From Prorocentrum cordatum (taxonomy: Eukaryota > Sar > Dinophyceae > Prorocentrales > Prorocentraceae), in assembly GCA_963575745.1 (NCBI GenBank), contig CAUYUJ010014557.1, forward strand, positions 178,325-198,324: a DNA stretch of 20,000 bases, written 5' to 3'. Of the stretch, positions 8,880 to 16,118 are shown piece after piece. Under the pieces are notes generated by a model. That model searched no databases. It had not been told where the DNA came from and saw only the letters and a list, made by a program, of their open reading frames with translations. The translations under genes and the position numbers were made by a program. The stretch's first letter is position 1; each line of letters begins with the position of its first letter.

Positions 8880-8965
8880 AGACTTCAAAAAAGGACTAAA
8901 TAGTCAAACGAGTGTCATGCCAGGCACCCCTCAGGGGCCTGCGGAACAGAGACGCCTGCGGCGAA

Positions 8966-9160
8966 TTGCCGCCGCCCCCTGCCTTTTTGGGAAACGCCCA
9001 TGCGGCCAAACGTTGGATCGAAGTCTGGCGAAGCAATTGGACTACGTATGCGTTCTTCCAGCCGTTGTGGATCTCCTTGGGAGAGAAACGGAGAGGAGGA
9101 GGAGAGGAGAAGGAGGACACGGAAGAGAAGAAGGAGGAAGAGGAAGAGGAAGAGAAGGCT
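8966..9160 (+). repeat. Dispersed repeat, copy 2
   Basis: TTGCCGCCGCCCC, GCGGCCAAACGTTGG (9002-9016), GTCTGGCGAAGCAATTGGAC, GCGTTCTTCCAG, then a long GA-rich tract (9081-9158) and a CTTGG array. It has the same block order as 6317-6480. One frame reads AAKRWIEVWRSNWTTYAFFQ, which is protein-like, but the equivalent frame in copy 1 diverges, so coding is not claimed. Confidence 0.6.
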
Positions 9161-9665
9161 TCTTGAGGCCCTTTTGGGGACTCTTAGGGGGCTTCCTGGG
9201 AGCCTCTTGGGCCTCTGGGGAGCCGCTTGGGGGCCTCCTGGGGATTCCTGGGGGCCTCCTGGGACCTCTTGGGGGTTGTCTTGGGGTCCTCTCGGGGAAG
9301 TCGTGGGTCCCTCTTGAAGCGCTTTAGGGCCGTCCGGGAGGTCGATAGGGCAGTTCTGGGTGCCTCTTGGTTCGTCTTGAGGCCCTCTTGCACCGTCTTG
9401 CGGGTCTCTTGAGGGCCGTCTTGGGGCAATCTGGGGGCCTCTGGGCCGGCTTGGAATGTCGGAAGTGGAAAAGCGACAACGCCAACGTAATTAAAACACC
9501 AAGGCAAATGAATGAGTTTGGCCTACCGGAGGTCCTCTTGAAGTCCTCTTGGGGCGTCTTGGTCTGGGGGACCTATTGGGCCGTCCTGGAGGCGTCTTGG
9601 GACCGTCTTGGAGGCCATCTTGGAGGTCATCCTGGCCGTCTTGGAAGACATCCGGTGGAAATCTT
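9160..9665 (+). repeat. Degenerate TCTTGGGG array (blocks 6 and 7)
   Basis: Two stretches (9160-9455 and 9530-9665) of TCTTGGGGGCC, TTCCTGGGAGCC, GTCTTGGAGGCC units at 9-12 bp. They are separated by an A-rich, non-repetitive GGAAAAGCGACAACGCCAAC segment. This is the most regular example of the roughly 10-11 bp period in the window. Confidence 0.8.
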
Positions 9666-9743
9666 GAGCGGAAAGACACACGGCCCCGTGGTCCGGCTGA
9701 ACTTTCCGGGTGGTTGGCGCGGTCGGAAGAGATCCCAGTGGGG

Positions 9744-9970
9744 ATCTTTTACCGGGGGCAACGATAGGGGGGGAGAGGCATAGGGCGGGATGCATCGACC
9801 CCCAATCGCCTATTGATCGCCGATAGGGGCCCGATAGCCCCAACCCGCCCAGGAAGGTGCGGATTCGCTATCGGGGGCCTAGCGCCGATCTATCGGCGAT
9901 GTATCGCCGATTCCAGGTCGATGCATCACCCCGTATGCCAGTCCCTCCCAGTCGTTGCCCCCCATTAGAA
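9744..9970. mobile_element. Long inverted repeat, MITE-like
   Basis: Perfect 12-bp inner pair GATGCATCGACC (9789-9800) and GGTCGATGCATC (9916-9927). Outward, TTTTACCGGGGGCAACGATA faces TTCTAATGGGGGGCAACGAC (reverse complement of the right end). Inward, ATCGCCGATAGGGGCCCGATAGC (9816-9838) faces the reverse complement of 9867-9890, centred near 9853. Arms are about 95 bp with small gaps. No ORF of its own. Confidence 0.65.
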
Positions 9971-10104
9971 CAAGACGAAGACACTCAAAATTTTGGCACG
10001 CCAGGCATGCCTGTCATAAATCAACGGGTGGCGGCGGAGTTAGTGGCTTTCAGTCCCTCCCGACACCGCGCCGTGGTCTTCAACCGGGGGGTTATTGGAT
10101 GATT

Positions 10105-10205
10105 ATGGGGGTCTCATGGAAGCATCTTGGGGCTTTCCTTGGGGCTTCTGGGGAACCTTTGGGGGCTTCTTGGGGGCATGCTGGCTGTCTTCGGGGGCTA
10201 TATTG
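10105..10205 (+). repeat. Degenerate TCTTGGGG array (block 8, last)
   Basis: CATCTTGGGGC, TTCCTTGGGGC, TTCTTGGGGGC, GTCTTCGGGGGC units. After a short remnant at about 10370-10410 this motif is not seen again in the window. Confidence 0.7.
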
Positions 10206-10255
10206 TGAAGGCCTGACGGCCGGTGCCGCCGACGCTGAAAGACATCGACAACGAC

Positions 10256-10330
10256 TAGGAGGGGGAGGAGGAGGAGAAGGAGGAGGAGGAGGAGGAGGCG
10301 AAGGTAAGGAGGAGGGGGGGGAGGAGGAGG
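10256..10330. repeat. GGA-rich purine tract
   Basis: Imperfect GGA/GAA/GGG purine repeat, almost without pyrimidines on the + strand. Confidence 0.95.
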
Positions 10331-10525
10331 TATTTGGGTGGAAGGCTGTGTTCGGGCTGCCCCTCCCAGGGGCCTCTGGGAACTCTCTTGGAACCCTCTT
10401 GAGGCGGGGCGACGGGTCTTTGTCCAAGGTCTAGAGTAAGTCGGGCCTGTCCCTCCACAGGAGGAATATTCAAAGTAGTCCAAAAATCTTATGGGGACGA
10501 TGTTTGAGCATTTCACAACCATCCT

Positions 10526-10648
10526 GTGGTGTTGGGTCCTCGTTTTGAAGAGACGGTGCCCCGCGTTCCTCTCCTCTCCTACTCCCCTTCTCCCTCCTCT
10601 CGTCACCATTATCATCATCAGTCGTTTCAGAGCACACTGCTCACACGT
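10526..10648 (+). mobile_element. Modular array element A: 5' module
   Basis: GTGGTGTTGGGTCCTCGTTT (10526-10545) is repeated exactly at 17792-17811, followed in both places by a CCCCGCGTTC block, a pyrimidine-rich stretch and CACACGTTTCGTG, where the tandem array starts. The distance from motif to first unit is 123 bp here and 128 bp there. The upstream edge is uncertain; weaker similarity (TTCACAACCATC against TTCCAAACCATC) extends about 15 bp further left. Confidence 0.7.
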
Positions 10649-11573
10649 TTCGTGGCCCCATAGGGACCCCGTCCGCAGGTCCCAGTACTGCCGTCCGCAT
10701 GCGTCCCGCACACCCAGTACAGCGCTTCGTGGCCCCATGGGGAGCCCCACCGAAGGTCCCAGGGCTACCGTCCGCATGCGTCCCGCACACCCAGTACAGC
10801 GCTTCGTGGCCCCATGGGGAGCCCCACCGAAGGTCCCAGTGCTACCGTCCGCATGCGTCCCGCACACCCAGTACAGCGCTTCGTGGCCCCAAAAGGAGCC
10901 CCACCGACGGCCCCAGTGTTACCGTCCGCATGCGTCCCGCACACCCAGTGCATCGCTTCGTGGCCCCATAGGAAGCCCCACCGACGGCCCCAGTGTTACC
11001 GTCCGCATGCGTCCCGCACACCCAGCACAGCGCTTCGTGGCGCCAAAGGGAGCCCCACCGACGGCCCCAGTGTTACCGTCCGCATGCGTCCCGCACACCC
11101 AGTACATCGCTTCGTGGCCCCATAGGAAGCCCCACCGACGGCCCCAGTGTTACCGTCCGCATGCGTCCAGCACACCCAGTGCATCGTTTCGTGGCCCCAT
11201 AGGAAGCCCCACCGACGGCCCCAGCGCTACCGTCCGCATTCGTCCCGCACACCCAGTACAGCGCTTCGTGGCCCCAAAGAGAGCCCCACCGACGGCCCCA
11301 GCGTTACCGTCTGCATGCGTCCCGCACACCCAGTACATCGTTTCGTGGCCCCATAGGAAGCCCCACCGACGGCCCCAGTGTTACCGTCCGCATGCGTCCC
11401 GCACACCCAGTACATCTTTTCGCGGCTCCATAGGAAGCCGCACCGACGGCCCCAGCGTTACCGTCCGCATGCGTCCCGCACACGCAGTACATCGTTTCGT
11501 GGCCCCATAAGGGAGCTCCACCGACGGCCCCAGTGGGACCGTCCGCAGGAGCCCCGCATGCCCAGTAGAGCGC
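10649..11573 (+). repeat. Element A tandem array, 77-bp units (1-12)
   Basis: Twelve units begin with TTCGTGGCCCCATAGG-type sequence at 10649, 10726, 10803, 10880, 10957, 11034, 11111, 11188, 11265, 11342, 11419 and 11496, a constant 77 bp (78 for the last). Each has a central CCGCATGCG palindrome and ends in CACACCCAGTACA. Variants recur every third unit between units 4-6 and 7-9 (for example CAAAGGGA in 6 and CAAAGAGA in 9; GTGCATCG ends in 4 and 7), a 231-bp higher-order repeat. The long ORF 10491-11510 runs through these units in rotating frames and is probably not a gene. Confidence 0.95.
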
Positions 11574-12837
11574 TTCGTGGCCCCATAGGGAGCTCCACCG
11601 AATGCCCCAGTGCCACCGTCCGCGTGCGCCCCGGAAACCTCATGTGGCACTTTCACCCACCCAGCACAGCGCTTCGTGGCACCATCGGGAGCTCCACCGA
11701 AGCTCCCAGTGGGACCGCCCGCATGCGCCCCGAAACACCAACTTTGGCATACTCACTCAACCATTACAACGCTTCGTGGCCCCATAGGGAGCTCCACGGA
11801 AGGCCCCAGTGAGACCGACCGCATGCGTCCCGAAAACCCAATGTGGCATTTTCACCCACCCAGTACAGCGCTTCGAGGCCCCTTAGGGAGCTCAACCGAA
11901 TGCCCCAGTGCCACCGCCCGCATGCGTCCCGAAAACCCCACGTTGTATTTTCACCCACCCAGTGCAGCGATGTGTGGCCCCATAGGGAGCTCCACCGAAG
12001 CTCCCAGTGGGACCACCCGCATGCGTCCCGAAAACCCAATGTGGCATTGTCACCCACCCAGCACAGCGCTTCGTGGCCCCACAGGGAGCTCCACCGAAGC
12101 CCCCAGTGGGACCGCCGGCATGCGTCCCACACACCCAATTTGGCATTTTCGCCCACCCAGTACAGCGCTTCGAGGCCCCATAGGGAGCTCCACCGACGGC
12201 CCGAGTGCTACCGCCCGCATGCGTCCCCCACACCCAGTTTGGCATTTTCGCCCACCCAGTACAGCGATGTGTGGCCCCATAGGGAGCTTCACCGAAGCTC
12301 CCAGTGGGACCGCCCGCATGCGTCCCGAAAACCAATGTGGCATTTTCACTAACCAAGTACAATGGTTCGTGGCCCCATAGGGAGCTCAACCGAATGCCCC
12401 AATGTCACCGTCCGCATGCGTCCCGAAAACCCCACGTGGCATTTTCACTCACCCAGTACAGCGCTTCGAGGCCCCATAGGGAGCTCCACCGAAGCCCCCA
12501 GGGGGACCGCCCGCATGCGTCCCACACACCCACTTTGGCATTTTCACCCACCCAGTACAGCGATGTGTGGCCCCATAGGGAGCTCCGCCGAATCCCCCAG
12601 TGGGACCGCCCGCGTGCGTCCCGAAAACCCAATGTGGCATTTTCACCCACCCAGCACAGCGTTTCGTGGCCCCCCAGTCGGACCGCCGGCATGCGTCCCA
12701 CACACCCAATTTGGCATTTTCGCCCACCCCGTACAGCGATGTGTGGCCCCATAGGGAGCTTCACCGACGGCCCGAGTGCTACCGCCTGCATGCGTCCCCC
12801 ACACGCCCAATTTGGCATTTTCACCCCAGTACAGCGT
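11574..12837 (+). repeat. Element A tandem array, 99-bp units with three-unit higher-order repeat
   Basis: Unit starts are 11574, 11673, 11773, 11872, 11971, 12070, 12169, 12268, 12366, 12465, 12564, 12663, 12740. Units are the 77-bp type enlarged by about 22 bp (TTTGGCATTTTCACCCA) before the CCCAGTACAGCG end. Unit beginnings cycle TTCGTGG, TTCGAGG, TGTGTGG from 11773 to 12564 in strict order, giving a higher-order period of about 297 bp. The unit at 12663 is 77 bp because it lacks the TAGGGAGCTCCACCGAAG part, and one TTCGAGG unit is missing after it. Being 33 codons long, the units also give open 33-residue-repeat frames on both strands; non-coding is more likely. Confidence 0.95.
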
Positions 12838-13176
12838 TTTGTGGCCCCATAGGGAGCTCCACCGACGGCCAGAGTGCTACCGCCCGCATGCGTCCCGCAC
12901 ACCCAGTACAGCGCTTCGTGGCCCCATGGGGAGCCCCACCGAAGGTCCCAGAGCTACCGTCCGCATGCGTCCCCCCCACCCAGTACAGCGCTGCGTGGCC
13001 CCATAGGGAGCTTCACCGAAGGCCCGGGTGCTACCATCTGCATGCGTCCCGCACACCCAGCACAGCGCTTCGTGGCGCCAAAGGGAGCTCCACCGAAGGC
13101 CCCAGTGCTACCGCCCGCACGAGTTCCCCCCCACCCAGTGCAGCGCTTCGTAGCCCCATAGGGAGCTTCACCGAAG
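12838..13176 (+). repeat. Element A tandem array, return to 77-bp units
   Basis: Units at 12838, 12915, 12992, 13069 and a partial at 13147 are again 77-78 bp, without the TTTGGCATTTTC insert. The array is thus 77, then 99, then 77. The unit at 12915 is closest to units 2-3 (CCATGGGGAGCCCC, GAAGGTCCCAG), so the two ends of the array share an older unit type. Confidence 0.93.
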
Positions 13177-13242
13177 AAGATATTCACAATTGCGGTACCT
13201 ACAAATGCATATGGTTGGGTCCTTCGCCAGGATAATGTTTGA
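13177..13242 (+). mobile_element. Modular array element A: 3' module
   Basis: Immediately after the truncated last unit: TATTCACAAT (13181-13190), then TGCATATGGTTGGGTCCTTC (13206-13225), GCCAGGATAATGTTTG. The same module appears in reverse complement at 19303-19352, again directly after the last unit of an array. It contains GTTGGGTCCT, which also occurs in the 5' module in the same orientation. Confidence 0.7.
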
Positions 13243-13456
13243 CTATGTTTGATGTTTTTGGAGGGTATCTTTAATTTGTCCTCCAAGATCCGCCTGCAGG
13301 GGGACATGCCCGACCTAGTCCGAGGTCTAGAGACAACAATTTGTTTGGCGGTCCAACCATGTTGGCCTCTCGGGCCAACCCCAGGGCATCCAAGAAGGCC
13401 GAAGAAGCCTCCCGGTGAGCCCAGCGGTCCCACGGGGCTGACCGGAGTTCCTGAAG

Positions 13457-13678
13457 CATGGAGCATGTCTGAAGCGGGAGGAGGAGGAGGAGGAGGAGGA
13501 GGAGGAGGAGGAGAAGGAGGAGGAGGAGGAGGAGGAGGAGGAGGCGGAGGCGGAGGGAGAGGAGGAGGGAGAAGGAGGAGGGAGGAGGAGGGAGGGGAGG
13601 AGGGAGGAGGGAGGAGGGAGGAGGGAGGAGGAGGGAGGAGGAGGGAGGAGGAGGAGCCCATGGAGCATGTCTGAAGCG
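13457..13678. repeat. GGA-rich purine tract between exact 20-bp direct repeats
   Basis: CATGGAGCATGTCTGAAGCG is present at 13457-13476 and again, identical, at 13659-13678, bracketing about 180 bp of GGA/GGGA repeat. The pattern fits either insertion of the tract with target duplication or a segment duplication that later expanded. The tract is open in several frames as poly-Gly or poly-Arg/Glu and is not a gene. Confidence 0.9.
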
Positions 13679-13838
13679 TGGTTTGGAAGGCCGCTGGGCG
13701 GTGTTGGAGGCGGTGCGGGCGGGGCTGGCCTCTCAGAGGCCCACGCGGGAGACGCCAGAAGCGCCCAGGGAGCGCTCCGGAGGTGCGGCAAATGTGCGGT
13801 CTGGGCTTGTCTCACAGAGTCCTACAGCCCCTCTACTT

Positions 13839-13967
13839 GGCGTCGCTCGGACGTGTGCATGTTTCCTTCGGCGAGGACCATCGAGGAGCATCCTGGATCA
13901 TTTGGCGAAAAAAACACGCACAAAACCGGAAAAAAAAACACAGGGAATGGACGTCCGAGCGATGGCC
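13839..13967. repeat. Inverted repeat with TCGCTCGGACGT arms
   Basis: TCGCTCGGACGT (13843-13854) and its exact reverse complement (13951-13962) lie about 96 bp apart, with weaker similarity just inside. The space between holds A-rich runs (CGAAAAAAACACGCAC). It could be another short introner or MITE-like element; no splice evidence. Confidence 0.45.
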
Positions 13968-14063
13968 AGTCTAACACACGTCTTCTTGAGTTTTGGGTCA
14001 CTCCACGCCGTGCTGAAGGCACGGTGGCGGATCGGATCGGCTTGTGTCGGATACGAAGTAATA

Positions 14064-14225
14064 CATAAACAGAAGATGTCGCAGGTCCGCGCGGAGTTCT
14101 TGGATCTGCGCTGAGCCCCCTGAGGGCGCCTCCCGCGCCGCCCTTGGCGCGCTCCGCGCGCCAGGGAGGAGGGGTCAAGCGCAGATCCAAGAATTTCGCG
14201 CGCACCGTCGAGGCTTCTGGTTATG
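14064..14225 (+). mobile_element. Introner-like inverted repeat, relative of PPR intron 2
   Basis: The arms CATAAACAGAAGATGTCGCA + GGTCCGCGCGG and (reverse complement of the right end) CATAACCAGAAGCCTCGACG + GTGCGCGCG continue into AGTTCTTGGATCTGCGCT on both sides. The core GGGCGCCTCCCGCG...CTTGGCGCGCTCCGCGCGCCAGGG is closely similar to GGCGCCTCCCGTG...CTTGGCGCGCTTCACGCGCCAGGG in 4829-4956. A possible intron is CGCAG/GTCCGC (14084/14085) to GTCGAG/GC (14213/14214), in phase between MSQ and ASGYAGLSF. No flanking gene is recognised, so the host exon is unproven. Confidence 0.65.
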
Positions 14226-14324
14226 CTGGGCTTTCCTTCTCCACTGCTGCGGCGCCGGAGTGTGCAAGCGCGTCCGCGGAAAGACGTGCTAAGGGCAGGC
14301 GGGGCGGGGGGGAGGGCCACGATG

Positions 14325-14449
14325 GCGACGACGACGACGACGCCGAGGACGACGACGACGAGGACGACGACGAGGAGGACGGCGACGACGAGGAGGACGA
14401 CGACGACGACGAGGACGAGGAGGACGACGAGGAGGGGGAGGAGGAGGGT
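14325..14449. repeat. (GAC)n/(GAG)n trinucleotide tract
   Basis: Imperfect GAC, GAG and GGAC triplets. On the + strand one frame reads as a long Asp/Glu run preceded by GLSFSTAAAPECASASAERR. An acidic-tail protein exon is conceivable, but triplet repeats of this kind are abundant in the window and I do not call a gene. Confidence 0.9.
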
Positions 14450-14574
14450 GCTGCCGCCCAGGCCTCGGCTACCCATGGGCGGCATGGATGCTGCACACAA
14501 TCGGCACGCGTCCACGTCCTCGTCTGGACTTCGGAGAGAGCGTGTTCTGCCGCTGCTGGCAGAAACCCAGGGGG

Positions 14575-14742
14575 GGGGCACTGGGGAGGAGGAGGGGAGA
14601 AGGAGGAGGGGGAGGAGGAGGAGGAGGAGGAGGAGGAGGAGGAGGAGGAGGGAGGGGGGAGGAGGAGGAGGAGGTGGAGGAGGAGGAGGAGGAGGAGGAG
14701 GAGGAGGAGGAGAGGAGGAGGAGGAGGAGGAGGAGGAGGAGG
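14575..14742. repeat. (GGA)n purine tract
   Basis: Near-perfect GGA repeat with occasional GTGGAGG and GGGGGAGG interruptions, pure purine on the + strand over long stretches. Confidence 0.97.
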
Positions 14743-14924
14743 GGGTTTCAAACCCGCCCCGCCCCCTCGAAAACCGAGGGGGGTAACTGGGGGTTCCAAA
14801 CCCGTCCCCGCCCCCCGCCCCGGTGCATCATGAAAAGGGGGGGCGATACCGGTTCGAACCCCTCCTTCACCCCACCCCGTCTTCGCCGCCGGCAAACGAC
14901 TCCCCCTCCTCCCCCACTCCGGGT
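14743..14924. other. Three GGTT-AACC palindromes in GC-rich spacer
   Basis: GGGTTTCAAACCC (14743-14755), GGGTTCCAAACCC (14791-14803) and GGTTCGAACC (14851-14860) recur at 48-60 bp, each followed by a C-rich stretch. They may be three copies of a decayed 50-60 bp repeat. The last resembles a tRNA B-box but has no tRNA fold around it. Confidence 0.5.
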
Positions 14925-15455
14925 GGGGGACTGTGGTGGGGACAGTGGTGGGGGCGGTGGTGGGGATGGTGGTGGGTACAGTGGGGACGGCGGAACAGTG
15001 GGACAGTGGGGACAGTGGGACAGTGGGGACAGTGGGACGGTGGGACAACGGGACAGTGGTGCAGTGGACAGTGGGGCCAGTGGTGACAGTGGAGACAATG
15101 GGACAGTGGGAATAGTGAGACAATGGGGACAGTGGGACAATGGGACAGTGGTACAGTGGTACAGTGGGCACGGTGGTGGGGACACTGGGGACAGTGGGAC
15201 AGTGGCGGGGACAGTGGGGACAGTGGGACAACACAGTGGGACAGCGGTGGGGACAGTGGGACAGTAGTGGGGATAGTGGGGACAGTGGGACAGTGGTGGG
15301 GACTGTGGGGGCAGTGGGGAGAGTGGGACCGTGGCGGGGACAGTGGCGGGGACAGTGGGAACAGTGGGACAGTGATGGGGGCCTTGGTGGGGACAGCGGG
15401 GACAGTGGGGAGAGTGGTGGGGACAGTGGGGACAGTGGTGGGAACAGCGGAAGGG
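14925..15455 (+). repeat. GGGACAGT minisatellite
   Basis: Units of 8-11 bp such as GGGGACAGT, GGGACAGTGG, GGTGGGGACAGT, with rarer GGGAACAGT and GGGATAGT variants, all in one orientation over about 530 bp. The + strand is strongly G-rich. Open frames on both strands (Gly-Thr-Val-Gly-Gln; Pro-Leu-Ser-Pro-Cys-His) are due to the repeat. Confidence 0.96.
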
Positions 15456-16020
15456 GTGGACGAGGAGGGGGGGACTGTCGGGGGGTACGGGGTGGGGACC
15501 CCCCGATTCCAGAGGGAGAGGGGGGGGATCTTTGCACAGCAAAGTGGCGGTAGTTCACGCATTCTCCTTTGGCAGCGCACCTTCTTGTGCGTCGCGTCTT
15601 CCAACGGCTTGCCGCGACCAGTTCTGCAATCTCATGTGCACTGTGATATTGCGATCAGCAGCGCAGCTAGGCGTGCCAGTTTGCTAGCGCCCCAGAGATC
15701 GGCGAAAGACGGGTGAGAGCTATTGAAAAGAGACGGGATAATCCGCGAAATCCAGATTTGCACAGTGGCCAGGCTGAAGAATTAAAGTCTCTCGCCCATC
15801 ATTTGCTTGTCCACGAGTTTCCACGAGTTCCCCCACAGCGCAATCATCGGGGCAGCTGCTTGAGGTTCTTTGTTGGTGACAGTTCGTAAGTTTCACTGAT
15901 GGGCTAGCGGGTTAGAGACTGGCGCCCAGCATTGTCGCGATTGTTTTTATTTCCGTTTCTTTTGCTGCTACGCCAGCAGGAGTGAGCGACAGACGCTTGC
16001 ATTACGACGATTTGCTGAAT
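15456..16020. other. Mostly unique sequence, no recognisable gene
   Basis: The + frame around 15580-15715 reads LCVASSNGLPRPVLQSHVHC before a stop at 15714, which looks protein-like but is short and unassigned. A small tandem TTCCACGAGT pair lies near 15818-15838. Nothing else is supported. Confidence 0.4.
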
Positions 16021-16118
16021 TTGCAACGGTCCCCATGCCTTGCGTTTCAGTGCTGCTGAGTTTTGCAACGGTCCCCATGCGTTGCGTTTCAGTGCTGCTG
16101 AGTTTTGCAACGGTCCCC
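16021..16118. repeat. 42-bp tandem repeat, 2.3 copies
   Basis: TTGCAACGGTCCCCATGC starts at 16021, 16063 and 16105, a 42-bp period with one base difference between the first two copies. The period is 14 codons, and on the minus strand a 196-codon open frame (16494-15904) reads the unit as NAWGPLQNSAALKR repeats. No family is recognised for that frame and the low base differences do not allow a codon-selection test, so coding is only a possibility. Confidence 0.85.

Noticed and set aside
10649-13176. CRISPR array
   Set aside because: Units are 77-99 bp and continuous with no unique spacers, the context is eukaryotic, and no cas genes are present.
10491-13235. Large repeat-protein ORFs across element A
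   Set aside because: The 77-bp unit is not a multiple of three, so ORFs rotate frames, and several frames on both strands are open at once. The repeat alone explains them, although the stop-avoidance pattern is kept as a finding.
14144-14833. Acidic Asp/Glu-rich protein gene
   Set aside because: The acidic run is a GAC/GAG triplet tract next to other purine tracts, and the upstream part overlaps the introner-like element. No independent support for a gene.
14840-14865. tRNA or Pol III B-box at GGTTCGAACC
   Set aside because: The flanking bases do not form a T-stem, and no A-box or acceptor stem is visible; two related palindromes nearby explain it better.
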